A stretch of 64,000 nucleotides of DNA from Flavobacterium ginsengisoli (GCF_029625315.1 NZ_CP121110.1:124001-188000); one strand, 5' to 3'. Shown: positions 30,201-40,172, counted from the stretch's first letter. Notes: a model not told the origin generated them from the letters alone. Numbers and translations: made by a program.

Positions 30201-32758
30201 TGTTGTCAATGATGTTGCGGATAACTTCCAGACTATTGTAGACAACCAGCAGGTAAAAAGGATAATTGAGAACATCGTAAAGAAAACTGAAGGGAATATT
30301 CTTTACGATGCTTGCAACAACAGAATTTAGCTATACGGATTCCAACGGAGACACTCAGATTGTCAACATGGGAGATATCGTAAGAGCCAATGAGACCGAA
30401 ACAAAAATTGTAAACAACGGTTCGGGCAGCTATACTTATAAGAATGAGAAGGATAAAGAATTTACAATCGATGTTGTCAATGACGTTGCGGATAACTTCC
30501 AGACTATTGTAGACAACCAGCAGGTAAAAAGGATAATTGAGAATATCGTAAAGAAAACTGAAGGGAATATTCTTTACGATGCTTGCAACAACAGAATTTA
30601 GCTATACGGATTCCAACGGAGACACTCAGATTGTCAACATGGGAGATATCGTAAGGGCCAATGAGACTTTAACAAGCCTTATTTTTGATAATTTAAGTAA
30701 AAAGCTGACTTATACTGATGAATCAAAAGTTTCCAATCAAGTAGATCTTAGTGGATTAGTAACTGGAGCGGAGACAAAAATTAATGAGGGAACATACGTA
30801 TCTATTACAGGAACTGGAACAACAGATAGTCCATACGTAATCAATGCAATATCTACAGCAGATAATTTGGGAAACCATACAGCTACTCAGGATTTAAACA
30901 TGAGTACTAAAAATATAGTTTCAGCAAATAATATTACAGCTGGCGGAAAAACAGCTACCCAGACTGCATCTATTGCTACAGGAACAGATGGTTCTGTACC
31001 AGCAGCAGGTTCAATTGTCTGCCTCTTTGGATGCAAACGGGAATATTGTTTGGAAAAGCCCATCTTCAATAGTTGTTGCAAATCAGGTGCAATCAGATTG
31101 GAACATATCCACAATAACAGATCCTGCCTATATTAAAAATAAACCTGTAATTCCTGTTGTTACGGGAGCGGAGACACAAATTGAAGCAGGAACAAATGTA
31201 TCAATATCAGGAACGGGAGCAGCAGGTAATGCTTATGTTATCAATGCAATATCTACAGCAGATAATTTAGGAAACCATACAGCTACTCAGGATTTGAATA
31301 TGAGTACTAAAAATATAGTTTCAGCAAATAATATTACAGCTGGCGGAAAAACAGCTACCCAGACTGCATCTATTGCTACAGGAACAGATGGTTCTGTACC
31401 AGCAGCAGGTTCAATTGCTGCCTCTTTGGATGCAAACGGGAATATTGTTTGGAAAAGCCCATCTTCAATAGTTGTTGCAAATCAGGTGCAATCAGATTGG
31501 AACATATCCACAATAACAGATCCTGCCTATATTAAAAATAAACCTGTAATTCCTGTTGTTACGGGAGCGGAGACACAAATTGAAGCAGGAACAAATGTAT
31601 CAATATCAGGAACGGGAGCAGCAGGTAGTGCTTATGTTATCAATGCAATATCTACAGCAGATAATTTAGGAAACCATACAGCTACTCAGGATTTGAACAT
31701 GAGTTCTAAAAATATTACAGCGACAAATAATATTACTGCAACGGGTAAAACAACTACTCAGACTGCGACAATTACAAAAGGCACAGATGGTTCTGTACCA
31801 GCGGCAGGTTCAATTGTCTGCCTCTTTGGATGCAAACGGGAATATCGTTTGGAAAAGCCCATCTTCAATAGTTGTTGCAAATCAGGTGCAATCAGATTGG
31901 AACATATCCACAATAACAGATCCTGCCTATATTAAAAATAAACCTGTAATTCCTGTTGTTACGGGAGCGGAGACACAAATTAAAGCAGGAACAAATGTAT
32001 CAATATCAGGAACGGGAGCAGCAGGTAGTGCTTATGTTATCAATGCAATATCTACAGCAGATAATTTAGGAAACCATACAGCTACTCAGGATTTGAATAT
32101 GAGTACTAAAAATATAGTTTCAGCAAATAATATTACTGCAACGGGTAAAACAACTACTCAGACTGCAGCAATTACAAAAGGCACAGATGGTTCTACACCA
32201 ACAGCAGGAATGGTCGCTACAGCAGCAGATAGTGCTGGAAATATAAAATGGACAACTATTGCAGCCAGCCCTGAACCTTGGTTTAGTACTGCTACAGATG
32301 CTGGAGCTACTTCAAATACGGATAATATTTACATAAATGGATGGGTAGGAATTGGTGTAAACAGACCATCAACTGCTCCAAGTGAAAAATTAAGAGTAAA
32401 CGGTGCAATTACAACAGTAAACTCCTATTATGCGGATTATGTTTTTGAAGACTATTTTAAAGGATTCTCAGAAATTAAAAAAGATTACAAATTTAAATCT
32501 CTTGCGGATGTGGATGAATTCATTAAAAAAAATAAACACTTACCAGGAATTACATCAATTAACGAATTAGAAAGAACTGATGAAGGCTATTCATTTAATG
32601 TTTCAGAGTTATCTATTCAATTGTTAGAGAAAACAGAAGAATTGTATTTACATGTGATAGAACAGGAAAAAGAATTAATTAATAAAAATCAGGAAATAAG
32701 TGATTTGAATGAAAGGCTTAAAAAACTGGAAGAAATAGTATCGGCTATAAAACAGTAA
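27267..32758 (+). CDS. Giant secreted repeat protein (about 1826 residues), ten frame breaks in the sequence
   Basis: The protein has a signal peptide (PLFVIFGAYSAYSQ) and an N-terminal module VGVGTLEPNKSAQLEV...GILIPRVKL. Eleven 90-residue repeats follow (each with GSGSYTYKNE and NDVADNFQTIV), then about three 133-residue repeats (TGAETQIEAGTNVSISGTG...IKNKPVIPVV). The C-terminus is tail-fibre-like (EKLRVNGAI, KSLADVDEFIKKNKHLPGI) and ends in a coiled coil. It breaks at eight repeat junctions (first at 28683) and at 31017 and 31816, all at GCTGC. Removing 11 bases leaves exactly 1827 codons in one frame. It is probably a surface adhesin or fibre. Short ORFs starting inside it are fragments. 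Confidence 0.85.
27669..30665 (+). repeat. Eleven tandem 270-bp coding repeats in two classes
   Basis: Units are 270 bp (271-272 as written because of the inserted bases). The first three contain NEAGDEVTI(N/D)VINDVADNFQTIVNN. The next eight contain NEKDKEFTIDVVNDVADNFQTIVDN and are nearly identical at DNA level, which points to recent expansion or gene conversion. Silent differences such as GGCTCAGGC / GGTTCAGGG / GGTTCGGGC distinguish the copies. Confidence 0.9.
30762..32165 (+). repeat. Three to four tandem 399-bp coding repeats
   Basis: TGAET(Q/K)I starts recur at about 30762, 31162, 31561 and 31961, a 133-codon period. Each unit runs through NAISTADNLGNHTATQDLNMS, TGTDGSVPAAGSI and SDWNISTITDPAYIKNKPV. 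The middle copy keeps an intact GCTGC at 31417-31421, whereas the flanking copies read GTCTGC at the same point. Confidence 0.85.
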
Positions 32759-32942
32759 AATGTAGTATCGAAAGCAAGAAATAGAGTATAACTAAAAAAG
32801 GTATAGTAAAAAAGCTAAAAAACTAGACGTTAATAAATTTGAATAGTTAATTAATGAATTGTTTTTTAACCTTTTCATGATTCTGAGTACTGTAAAGCCA
32901 AAGAAAATATCGTTTGAACTTAGGTTGATAAAAATAATTAAA

Positions 32943-33548
32943 ATGAAAAATAAATTAAATATAAATGCTGTTGTATTTATTGTCCTATTTAGTTTGTGTT
33001 GGAATACTTTCTCTCATGCACAGACAGGAATAAATACCAAAACTCCAGATGCCAGTGCGGCACTTGAAATAAAGTCGCTTAGTAATAATACAGGTTTATT
33101 AATGCCTCGTATGACTAAAGTGCAAAAAGAAGCCATTTCAAACCCAGCGACAGGATTAATGGTATATGATTTAACACAACGTTGTGTTTCTCAAAATGCT
33201 GGTACCACAACTTCTCCAAATTGGGTATGTTTGGCTAAAGACGTAAATACGTCCTTTTTTTATATGCCCTCTATAGCAGTAGATGCGTCTGTTGTTGGAA
33301 ATGGAAAGACATTGAACTTATATCAGACATATAAGGATCAGTTTTCAAATCCTAAAAAAGCCAGTACAGGTGCACCTTCTTCGATCTCTTATTTTTTAAA
33401 CCCTACAGATTTATATTATTATATCACCGCATGTGATACAAGTGTTATCAGATTAACCAGTATAGATGCGAATGGAGTTTTAACTTATGATATCATAAAA
33501 GCGGCCGATTATGGATCATTTATGAATGTTGTTTTTGTTGTTAAGTAA
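32943..33548 (+). CDS. Secreted protein of unknown function with TGINTxTPDAS module
   Basis: I chose the start at 32943 because MKNKLNINAVVFIVLFSLCWNTFSHAQ is a clean signal peptide; the upstream extension is not plausible. The mature 201-residue protein begins QTGINTKTPDASAALEIKS...GLLMPRMTKVQKEAI...ATGLMVYDLTQRC. This module is shared with the proteins at 35078 and, more weakly, 27267. In the C-terminal half, FFYMPSIAVD and SIDANGVLTYDIIKAADYGSFMNVVFV also match the 35078 protein. I do not know a function; it is probably a surface or periplasmic component of this island. Confidence 0.8.
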   Translation: MKNKLNINAVVFIVLFSLCWNTFSHAQTGINTKTPDASAALEIKSLSNNTGLLMPRMTKVQKEAISNPATGLMVYDLTQRCVSQNAGTTTSPNWVCLAKDVNTSFFYMPSIAVDASVVGNGKTLNLYQTYKDQFSNPKKASTGAPSSISYFLNPTDLYYYITACDTSVIRLTSIDANGVLTYDIIKAADYGSFMNVVFVVK

Positions 33549-33562
33549 AATTGAGAGATTTC

Positions 33563-35041
33563 ATGAAAAAAATAATATTATTTGTATGTTCCATTTTTAT
33601 TATGCAGTCGGTATATGCACAAAAAGAGACTTATAATTGGGTATTTGGTCAAGCTACCGGATTAACCTGGAATTCGCTTCGAGATGTAAATGCCACAGGT
33701 TTAGGAGGAGGAGTAACAGTTGGTTCAAGTACAACTCTCAAATCATTACCTGTTGAATTAATAAGCTCGATAAGTACACAAGAAGGATGTTTTACTTTAT
33801 CTAATAGTACAGGTACTATGCAGTTTTATTCAGACGGTATGAATATTTGGAAAAATGATAATAGCCTTATGACCAATGGGACAGGATTAAATGGAGATAA
33901 ATCTTCAGCACAATCAGGGATTATTTTTCCTTATCCTACGAGTACTACTAAATATGTAGCTGTTTCTGTTGGTTTAAATTTAGCAGATAACGTTTCCTAT
34001 AATATAATAGATAATAATGTTGTGACATCTAAAAATATTAGATTAAATGGTGCATCAGGTAGTACGGGAGAAACAGTTACGTCTATTCGCCATGCAGATA
34101 ATTCAAGCTACTGGATTATTGCTTTAGGAAGAGGTACAAATTCCTATTTGAATGCTTGGAAATTTACTTCTACAGGTCTAGTTGCTACACCAGTCGTCAG
34201 TTTGATTGGAAATTATACTCTTGGGAACGGAGCTTGCGGTTACTTAAAAATAACACCAGATGGTAAACATTTTGTGATGACTACTTTCCTTGATAAGAAA
34301 ATTGTTTATGGTGATTTTAATAACAGTACTGGAACGTTTTCAAATATTAAAGTTGTTACAGCTTTACAAAATTCTCCATACGGGGTTGAATTTTCTCGTG
34401 ACCAAAGTTTGGTATATATATCAAGTAGTACAGGAATTATGGTCTACAAGGCAGATGAATTATTTTCAAAACCTAATATTAATGATGTAACTCAAAAAAC
34501 ATACAGTTTGGTTAACGATGGTATTGGCTCTCCTGGTGCTTTACAAATAGGACCTGACGAAAGGATATATTGGGCGAATTATAATACAAGAGGACTTCGT
34601 ATTATTGACAATCCTAATGATTTTGATAACCCAATGATATACAGTGTGAGTAATCTTTTTATAGCAAATAATTTTTCATTTCAAGGATTGCCCTCGTTTG
34701 CAGCAAACTGGTTTCAGGGAAATTCAGAAGTTAAGAGAACCGTGTGTTCAGGTTATGATAGTAAATTTACCGTTACTGTTAGTGATTTAGAAGGAAAGCT
34801 TGCAACTTCTTTAAAATGGGATTTTGGTGATGGGACTATCATTGATCAGCCTATAACAACAGGAAAAACCAGCTACGACATGAATCATACGTATACTGTT
34901 CAGGGAACTTATAGAGTAACAATTACTCCTGTAAAGTCAAATGGTAGTGCTTTGACGTCAAGAAAAGTTTCGGCATCTACTTTAGATTGTGAAATTAAGA
35001 CCAATAGAATGATTAGGGTTGATCTCCAAAATGGACAATAA
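33563..35041 (+). CDS. Secreted PKD-domain protein with propeller-like N-terminal region
   Basis: The start MKKIILFVCSIFIMQSVYAQ at 33563 gives a standard signal peptide; an ATG four codons upstream is also possible. The next roughly 370 residues (YNWVFGQATGLTWN..., PDGKHFVMTTF, GPDERIYWANYNTRGLRIID) look like a beta-propeller typical of Bacteroidota proteins with gliding-associated C-termini. Near residue 420 a PKD domain is visible (LKWDFGDGTI ... MNHTYTVQGTYRVTI). It ends shortly after (IRVDLQNGQ) with no T9SS sorting domain. Sandwiched between two related small secreted proteins, it is likely part of the same operon. Confidence 0.8.
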   Translation: MKKIILFVCSIFIMQSVYAQKETYNWVFGQATGLTWNSLRDVNATGLGGGVTVGSSTTLKSLPVELISSISTQEGCFTLSNSTGTMQFYSDGMNIWKNDNSLMTNGTGLNGDKSSAQSGIIFPYPTSTTKYVAVSVGLNLADNVSYNIIDNNVVTSKNIRLNGASGSTGETVTSIRHADNSSYWIIALGRGTNSYLNAWKFTSTGLVATPVVSLIGNYTLGNGACGYLKITPDGKHFVMTTFLDKKIVYGDFNNSTGTFSNIKVVTALQNSPYGVEFSRDQSLVYISSSTGIMVYKADELFSKPNINDVTQKTYSLVNDGIGSPGALQIGPDERIYWANYNTRGLRIIDNPNDFDNPMIYSVSNLFIANNFSFQGLPSFAANWFQGNSEVKRTVCSGYDSKFTVTVSDLEGKLATSLKWDFGDGTIIDQPITTGKTSYDMNHTYTVQGTYRVTITPVKSNGSALTSRKVSASTLDCEIKTNRMIRVDLQNGQ

Positions 35042-35077
35042 CATAATGGAGTAGTATTCGGAATAATTTAATTACTT

Positions 35078-35683
35078 ATGAAAACATTATTTAAAAATGG
35101 CTATAAAGCAATTGTCTCTTTGCTATTGATTTTTATTACGCTATCAAAAACATCAGCTCAAACTGGAATAAATACAATTACTCCTGATGCTAGTTCTGCA
35201 TTAGAAATAAAAAGCACAAATAAGGGGCTTTTAATACCAAGACTTACTCAAGCTCAAAAAAATGCTATTTTGAGTCCAGCAACAGGTTTGATGGTATATG
35301 ATATTACTACAAATTGTATTTCAGTAAATATAGGAACTCCTTCTGTTCCAGAATGGAATTGTACAACATTGTTGAACAGAAAATTTTTTTATATGCCATC
35401 TATAAATATTTCTACAAAAATTGGGCTTATAGGTATTCCACAGACAAAAGATCTTTATAGAGAATATGCAGATGAATTTACAGCTCCTAAAATGGTAAGT
35501 GCTGGTGCCCCATCAATTATTCCAGTTATTGCAAATGCGCAGGAACTAAATTATTATGTTACTTATTACGATCCATCTCTAATTGAAATTAGTGGGATAG
35601 ATGCAAATGGAGTTATGTCTTATAAAATACTTAAGCCAGCAAATTTTGACTCTTACATAAATATAGTCTTTGCACCTAAATAA
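35078..35683 (+). CDS. Secreted protein of unknown function, paralogue of the 32943 product
   Basis: This 201-residue protein has a signal peptide ending SKTSAQ. It has the same layout as the 32943 product: TGINTITPDASSALEIKS, GLLIPRLTQAQKNAI, ATGLMVYDITTNC, FFYMPSINI and GIDANGVMSYKILKPANFDSYINIVFAPK. Both are exactly 201 residues from their chosen starts. The function is unknown. A strong terminator follows at 35730, closing the unit. Confidence 0.8.
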   Translation: MKTLFKNGYKAIVSLLLIFITLSKTSAQTGINTITPDASSALEIKSTNKGLLIPRLTQAQKNAILSPATGLMVYDITTNCISVNIGTPSVPEWNCTTLLNRKFFYMPSINISTKIGLIGIPQTKDLYREYADEFTAPKMVSAGAPSIIPVIANAQELNYYVTYYDPSLIEISGIDANGVMSYKILKPANFDSYINIVFAPK

Positions 35684-35729
35684 AGAAAAAAGATGTAAAT
35701 ATAAATTTTTAAGATTTGTAAGAAAAGGA

Positions 35730-35764
35730 ACGAAACAGTTGAAACAGCTGTTTCGTTTTTTTTA
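35730..35764 (+). terminator. Terminator after the 35078 gene
   Basis: ACGAAACAG and CTGTTTCGT form a perfect 9-bp stem followed by eight Ts. The remaining bases up to 35947 are A/T-rich; an AGGAGG-like stretch at about 35869 is too far from the next ATG to be its ribosome site. Confidence 0.85.
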
Positions 35765-35947
35765 TGTGTTGATAAAGAAAAATTTAAACCAATATTAGTT
35801 ATGAGATGATTCTTGAGATATTAAATGATTGTAATATTTAATCCTATTTTAATACACTTATGACTTTAGGAGGTTATTCGAATTTTATTCTGAAAGTATT
35901 TTTGCGTTTCGAGTTGATAACCGTGTTAATGTTAAATAAAGATCGAT

Positions 35948-37231
35948 ATGATAAACATTGCTTCATATATAAATAAGGTAATAACAATTAATTCAATAGT
36001 GAAATATTATTTATTAATAGGACTAAGTCTCCTCAATTTTCAAAAGGGACGTGCTCAATTTACAAATGCAGGTGAACTTTCGGTTAAGGACGGAGGAATA
36101 CTTTCGATTTACGAGGATTACATGAATAAATCTTCAGGAAGTTTTATAAATGATGGAGATGTCTACGTTTTTAAAGATTGGAAAAACGATGGTAATGTAA
36201 GTTTTAATAAAACTTTTAGTAATGGAAAAACCTTTTTTATGGGGACTTCCGGACAGTTTATAGAAGGGGATGGAATTTCGGATTTTGAAAATATTATATT
36301 TTCTAATAACAGCGAAAGTGCCCCTTTTTATTTAGGAGCTACTATTTCTGTAAATAACATAGCAGAGTTTGACAAAGGGATTATAAATGCAGTTGATTTA
36401 AATGGTTTGATAATTTTCAATGAAAATGCGACCCATCAAAAAGTGCATGATGGAAGTTTTGTCGATGGCAGGGTTCAAAAAAATGGTAAAAAAGATTTTC
36501 TGTTTCCTGTTGGGGCAGTAAACTATTTAAGACCTGCTTTTCAAGAGTCAATTTCTGAAAACAATAGCTATACAACTCAATATTTTTTTAAAAATTCAGA
36601 TGATGCGACTCATTCTCATCTACAAAAAGAAGAATCTATTCTTAAAATTAATAACAAAGAATATTGGGAAGTGGAGCAAACTCTAGCAGGAGAAAATATA
36701 GTGTTAACTCTAACTCTCGACCAAGATACTACCCCAGAAGAATTTCTTTCTGAGAAAGGAGATACTAAAGTAGTCATAGTTCGCTGGGATGAACAATTGA
36801 AGAAATGGGTAAATGAAAATGGGGCTCTTAGTGACGCAGTTTCAAGTGAGGGATATTCAAATTTATTGACGACCAAGGTAAAAGGATATGGCTTGTTTAC
36901 TACTGCAATAGTAGAAAAAGAAAAAGATGAATTAGTAGTATATAATTCAATCTCTCCAAATGGAGATGGTCTGAATGACAAGTTTTACATTAAAGGAATT
37001 AGCAAATACCCTGACAATAAAGTGGAAATTTATAATAGATGGGGAGTTAAAGTATACGAGACTAAAGGCTATAATGAAACAGATAATATGTTTGAAGGTT
37101 ATTCTGATGGACGTGCTACAATTAGTAGAAATGAAAAACTTCCTGCAGGAACTTATTTCTACATATTGAATTATAATGACGGGAAAAAAGCCAGAGAAAA
37201 AACAGGCTATTTGTATATAAATAGTCAATAA
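35948..37231 (+). CDS. T9SS cargo protein with gliding-associated (type B) C-terminal sorting domain
   Basis: The 427-residue protein has a signal peptide (about residues 1-37, ...NFQKGRAQ) and a beta-rich N-terminal half of unknown role. The C-terminal domain reads SISPNGDGLNDKFYIKGI, NKVEIYNRWGVKVYE and LPAGTYFYILNYNDGKK...KTGYLYI. This is the type B T9SS sorting signal, directing export through the type IX system. Type B cargoes usually need a PorP/SprF partner, and one lies 29 bases downstream, so the pair is functionally linked. Confidence 0.9.
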   Translation: MINIASYINKVITINSIVKYYLLIGLSLLNFQKGRAQFTNAGELSVKDGGILSIYEDYMNKSSGSFINDGDVYVFKDWKNDGNVSFNKTFSNGKTFFMGTSGQFIEGDGISDFENIIFSNNSESAPFYLGATISVNNIAEFDKGIINAVDLNGLIIFNENATHQKVHDGSFVDGRVQKNGKKDFLFPVGAVNYLRPAFQESISENNSYTTQYFFKNSDDATHSHLQKEESILKINNKEYWEVEQTLAGENIVLTLTLDQDTTPEEFLSEKGDTKVVIVRWDEQLKKWVNENGALSDAVSSEGYSNLLTTKVKGYGLFTTAIVEKEKDELVVYNSISPNGDGLNDKFYIKGISKYPDNKVEIYNRWGVKVYETKGYNETDNMFEGYSDGRATISRNEKLPAGTYFYILNYNDGKKAREKTGYLYINSQ

Positions 37232-37260
37232 AATTTAAAAACAAATTTAATTTATAAGTA

Positions 37261-38178
37261 ATGAAAAATTATCTGTGTACAATGATAATATTGTTGATAG
37301 GGATTCTGAAAGTTTCAGCTCAGCAAGAATCTCAATACACCCAATACATGTACAATACAATGACAATAAATCCGGCTTATACTGGTACGCGTGCAGTACC
37401 TAGTATATTTGGACTATACAGAGCGCAATGGATTGGATTTGAAGGAGGACCAAAAACAGCCAACTTTTCTGTTGAACTACCTATTACAAAAAGCGGACAA
37501 GGTTTAGGTTTTTCTATAATGAATGATAAAATAGGGCCTTCTAGTGAAACGAATGTTACCATAAGCTATTCTTATCCTATTCAACTTTCAGCAGATTTAC
37601 ATATGTCTTTGGGAATTAGCGGAACTGGCAATTTTCTTAATGTTGATTATACAAAACTAAAAGTTTTTGATCCAAATGATCCATTTCTTACGGGGCAATT
37701 ATCGAAAATTTCTCCAAATGTGGGAGCGGGAGTATATTTTCACACACCAAAATGGTATGCAGGTTTATCTGTACCTATGATTCTGGAAACGAAGTTTTTT
37801 GATGATATCCAATCCTCAATGGTCTCAAAAAGAATGCATTTTTATGCTATGGGAGGGTATGTATTTGATTTGAATAGTGATTTGAAATTTAAACCAGTTG
37901 CAATGATAAAAATGGTTGAAGGAGCGCCATTAGCAGTTGATGTTTCGGCTAATTTTCTTTTTAATGATAAGTTTACTCTTGGCGCAGCTTACAGATGGGA
38001 TGCAGCATTAAGCGGAATGGCGGGATTTCAGGTAACACCACAAATTAATATTGGATATGCTTATGATCTTGAAACGACAAGATTAAGAAACTATAATTCA
38101 GGATCTCATGAAATTTTCCTTCGTTTTGATTTGTTTACCAATACAAAATACAGATTAGTAACACCAAGGTTCTTTTAA
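37261..38178 (+). CDS. PorP/SprF-family type IX secretion membrane protein
   Basis: This 305-residue outer-membrane protein has a signal peptide (LIGILKVSAQ) and the family start QQESQYTQYMYNTMTINPAYTGTR. Beta strands continue to a C-terminal FDLFTNTKYRLVTPRFF. PorP/SprF proteins act with the T9SS to move or anchor specific type B cargo such as SprB. Placement between a type B cargo (35948) and an OmpA/PD40 protein (38199) is the standard arrangement. Confidence 0.92.
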   Translation: MKNYLCTMIILLIGILKVSAQQESQYTQYMYNTMTINPAYTGTRAVPSIFGLYRAQWIGFEGGPKTANFSVELPITKSGQGLGFSIMNDKIGPSSETNVTISYSYPIQLSADLHMSLGISGTGNFLNVDYTKLKVFDPNDPFLTGQLSKISPNVGAGVYFHTPKWYAGLSVPMILETKFFDDIQSSMVSKRMHFYAMGGYVFDLNSDLKFKPVAMIKMVEGAPLAVDVSANFLFNDKFTLGAAYRWDAALSGMAGFQVTPQINIGYAYDLETTRLRNYNSGSHEIFLRFDLFTNTKYRLVTPRFF

Positions 38179-38198
38179 TTAAAAAACAATATAATAAG

Positions 38199-40172
38199 AT
38201 GATAACTAGGAAATTAAATTCACTTTATTTTTTATTTTTTATCAGCTTTGTTCACATAGTTAGTGCACAGGCTCAAAATAAAAAAATTGAAAAAGCAGAT
38301 GACTTTTATAACAAATTTGCTTTTTTGGAAGCAGGTAAGTTATATCAAGATATTGTAGATAAAGGAAATACATCTGTAAAGGTCTTTATTAAACTTGGAG
38401 ATTGCTATTATTTTAATGCTAGTTATGCAGAGGCATCAATGGCTTATTCAAAGGTTCTAAATTCAGGAATTACCGTCGATCCAGAGTACTATTTTAGATT
38501 TGCTCAATCTTTAAATAATCTTCAGAAATACAAAGAATCTTATGAGATCATGAGAAAGTATTTTAATGTTATTGGGAAAATAAAAGAAAGTGATAACTGG
38601 GATGATAAGAAACTTTTGGAAGAAATTAAGAGAGAATCAGGTCGATATATTTTGAAAAATGTTGAAATTAATAGTTCTTTTTCTGATTTTGGAACAGGAT
38701 TTTATGGGAAAGACATGGTTATTTATGCTTCGGCAAAAGATACAGGTATTGTAATTAAACGTAAGCATAGTTGGAATGAAAAATCTTTTTTAAAACTTTA
38801 CACTGCTAATATTACTGTAGATGGAGGGTTAACAAATTCAGAAACATTAAAAGGAGATGTCAATACAAGATACCATCAAAGTAGTCCTGCTGTTACTAAA
38901 GATGGGAAGTATATGTTTTTTACCAGAAACAATTATTATGACGGGAAATTAAGTGGTGATAAAAATGGAACAAATTTTCTAAAAATTTATGTTGCAGAAA
39001 ATGTAAATGGGGAATGGAAAAAAGTAAAAGAACTTCCTTATCCAATAAATAGCGATGGATTTTCGTCGGGGCATCCAGCATTAAGTCCAGATGAAACCCA
39101 GTTATTTTTTGCTTCAGATCGTAATAATAAATTTGGTAATTCAGATTTATATGTTGTTAGTTTAAAAAAAGGTGGTATTATAGGTAATGACGTAACTAAA
39201 CTTCCAGAAGAAATTAATACTCCTGGACGTGAAACTTTTCCTTTTATGGATGATAACGGAATTTTGTATTTTGCTTCAGATGGCCACCCTGGATTAGGTG
39301 GATTAGATGTATTTGTCGCAATTAAAGATGAAAAAGGAAAGTATCATGTAATAAATGTAGGAGATGGTGTAAATTCGACTTTTGATGATTTTGCTTATGT
39401 AATTAAGAAAGACGGTAACGGTTTCTTTTCATCAAATAGATATGGCAACGATGATATTTTTGGTTTTAAGGAAACCAAACCTGCAAATTTTGATTTTGAC
39501 ATACATGCTTCCATCTTCGGTACAATTACAGAAAATGGCACACCTGTAAAAGATTTAGACGTTGATATTCTTAATTCCGATAATGAGATCGTTGCTTCTA
39601 TTAAAACAGATGATGATGGTAAATATTTTGTTCCTTTAGCTCCATTTTTAGCATTTAAAGCTTTTTATCATAAAGTTGGATTATCGAATAAAACAATTGA
39701 TATAGCACAATTAAAGCCTTTAGAGAAAAAGGAAATTTCTATTGAACTTGTAAAGGAATTGGAGGTTATTGTTGATGGAGAAAAAAGAAAAATTAAGGAA
39801 GGGGATAATTTAGCTGAGATATTAAATCTTAAGCCAATATACTTTGATTTTAATGGTTATAATATCCGTACATCCTCTAAAAAAGAATTGGATAAAGTTG
39901 TTAGTATAATGAAAGACAGACCAAATGTTATTATTAAGGTCAATTCTTATACAGATAGCCGTGGACGTGATGAGTTTAATATGGCATTATCTAAAAATCG
40001 AGCAAAATCCACAGTTGAGTATATAGTAAATGCTGGAATTGACAGAAATAGAATTACTGGCGAAGGTTTTGGAGAAACACACCTATTAAATCATTGTTCA
40101 AATGGCGTTGTATGTTCAGAGAGTGAGCATGAAGTTAATAGACGCTCAGAGTTTATAATTAGCATTAAATAA
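38199..40172 (+). CDS. OmpA-family protein with TPR, PD40 propeller and carboxypeptidase-regulatory domains
   Basis: The 657-residue protein follows PorP/SprF by 20 bases. It has a signal peptide (HIVSAQAQ) and TPR-like helices (about 30-150). PD40 propeller repeats follow (HQSSPAVTKDGKYMFFTRNN, GHPALSPDETQLFFASDRN), then a CarboxypepD-regulatory domain (IFGTITENGTPVKDLDVDILN). The C-terminal OmpA peptidoglycan-binding domain reads IYFDFNGYNIR...VNSYTDSRGRDEFNMALSKNRA. SprE/PorE-like proteins of this build anchor T9SS-related complexes to peptidoglycan. The frame is intact. Confidence 0.92.
   Translation: MITRKLNSLYFLFFISFVHIVSAQAQNKKIEKADDFYNKFAFLEAGKLYQDIVDKGNTSVKVFIKLGDCYYFNASYAEASMAYSKVLNSGITVDPEYYFRFAQSLNNLQKYKESYEIMRKYFNVIGKIKESDNWDDKKLLEEIKRESGRYILKNVEINSSFSDFGTGFYGKDMVIYASAKDTGIVIKRKHSWNEKSFLKLYTANITVDGGLTNSETLKGDVNTRYHQSSPAVTKDGKYMFFTRNNYYDGKLSGDKNGTNFLKIYVAENVNGEWKKVKELPYPINSDGFSSGHPALSPDETQLFFASDRNNKFGNSDLYVVSLKKGGIIGNDVTKLPEEINTPGRETFPFMDDNGILYFASDGHPGLGGLDVFVAIKDEKGKYHVINVGDGVNSTFDDFAYVIKKDGNGFFSSNRYGNDDIFGFKETKPANFDFDIHASIFGTITENGTPVKDLDVDILNSDNEIVASIKTDDDGKYFVPLAPFLAFKAFYHKVGLSNKTIDIAQLKPLEKKEISIELVKELEVIVDGEKRKIKEGDNLAEILNLKPIYFDFNGYNIRTSSKKELDKVVSIMKDRPNVIIKVNSYTDSRGRDEFNMALSKNRAKSTVEYIVNAGIDRNRITGEGFGETHLLNHCSNGVVCSESEHEVNRRSEFIISIK

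Noticed and set aside
28681..30601. A family of separate 77-97 residue small proteins in tandem
   Set aside because: The apparent starts are the ATG in GATGCTTGC created by the frame breaks, and the stops are out-of-frame TAG in GAATTTAGC. Frame bookkeeping shows one long gene.
27669..32165. CRISPR array
   Set aside because: Repeats are 270 and 399 bp, coding and contiguous without unique spacers.
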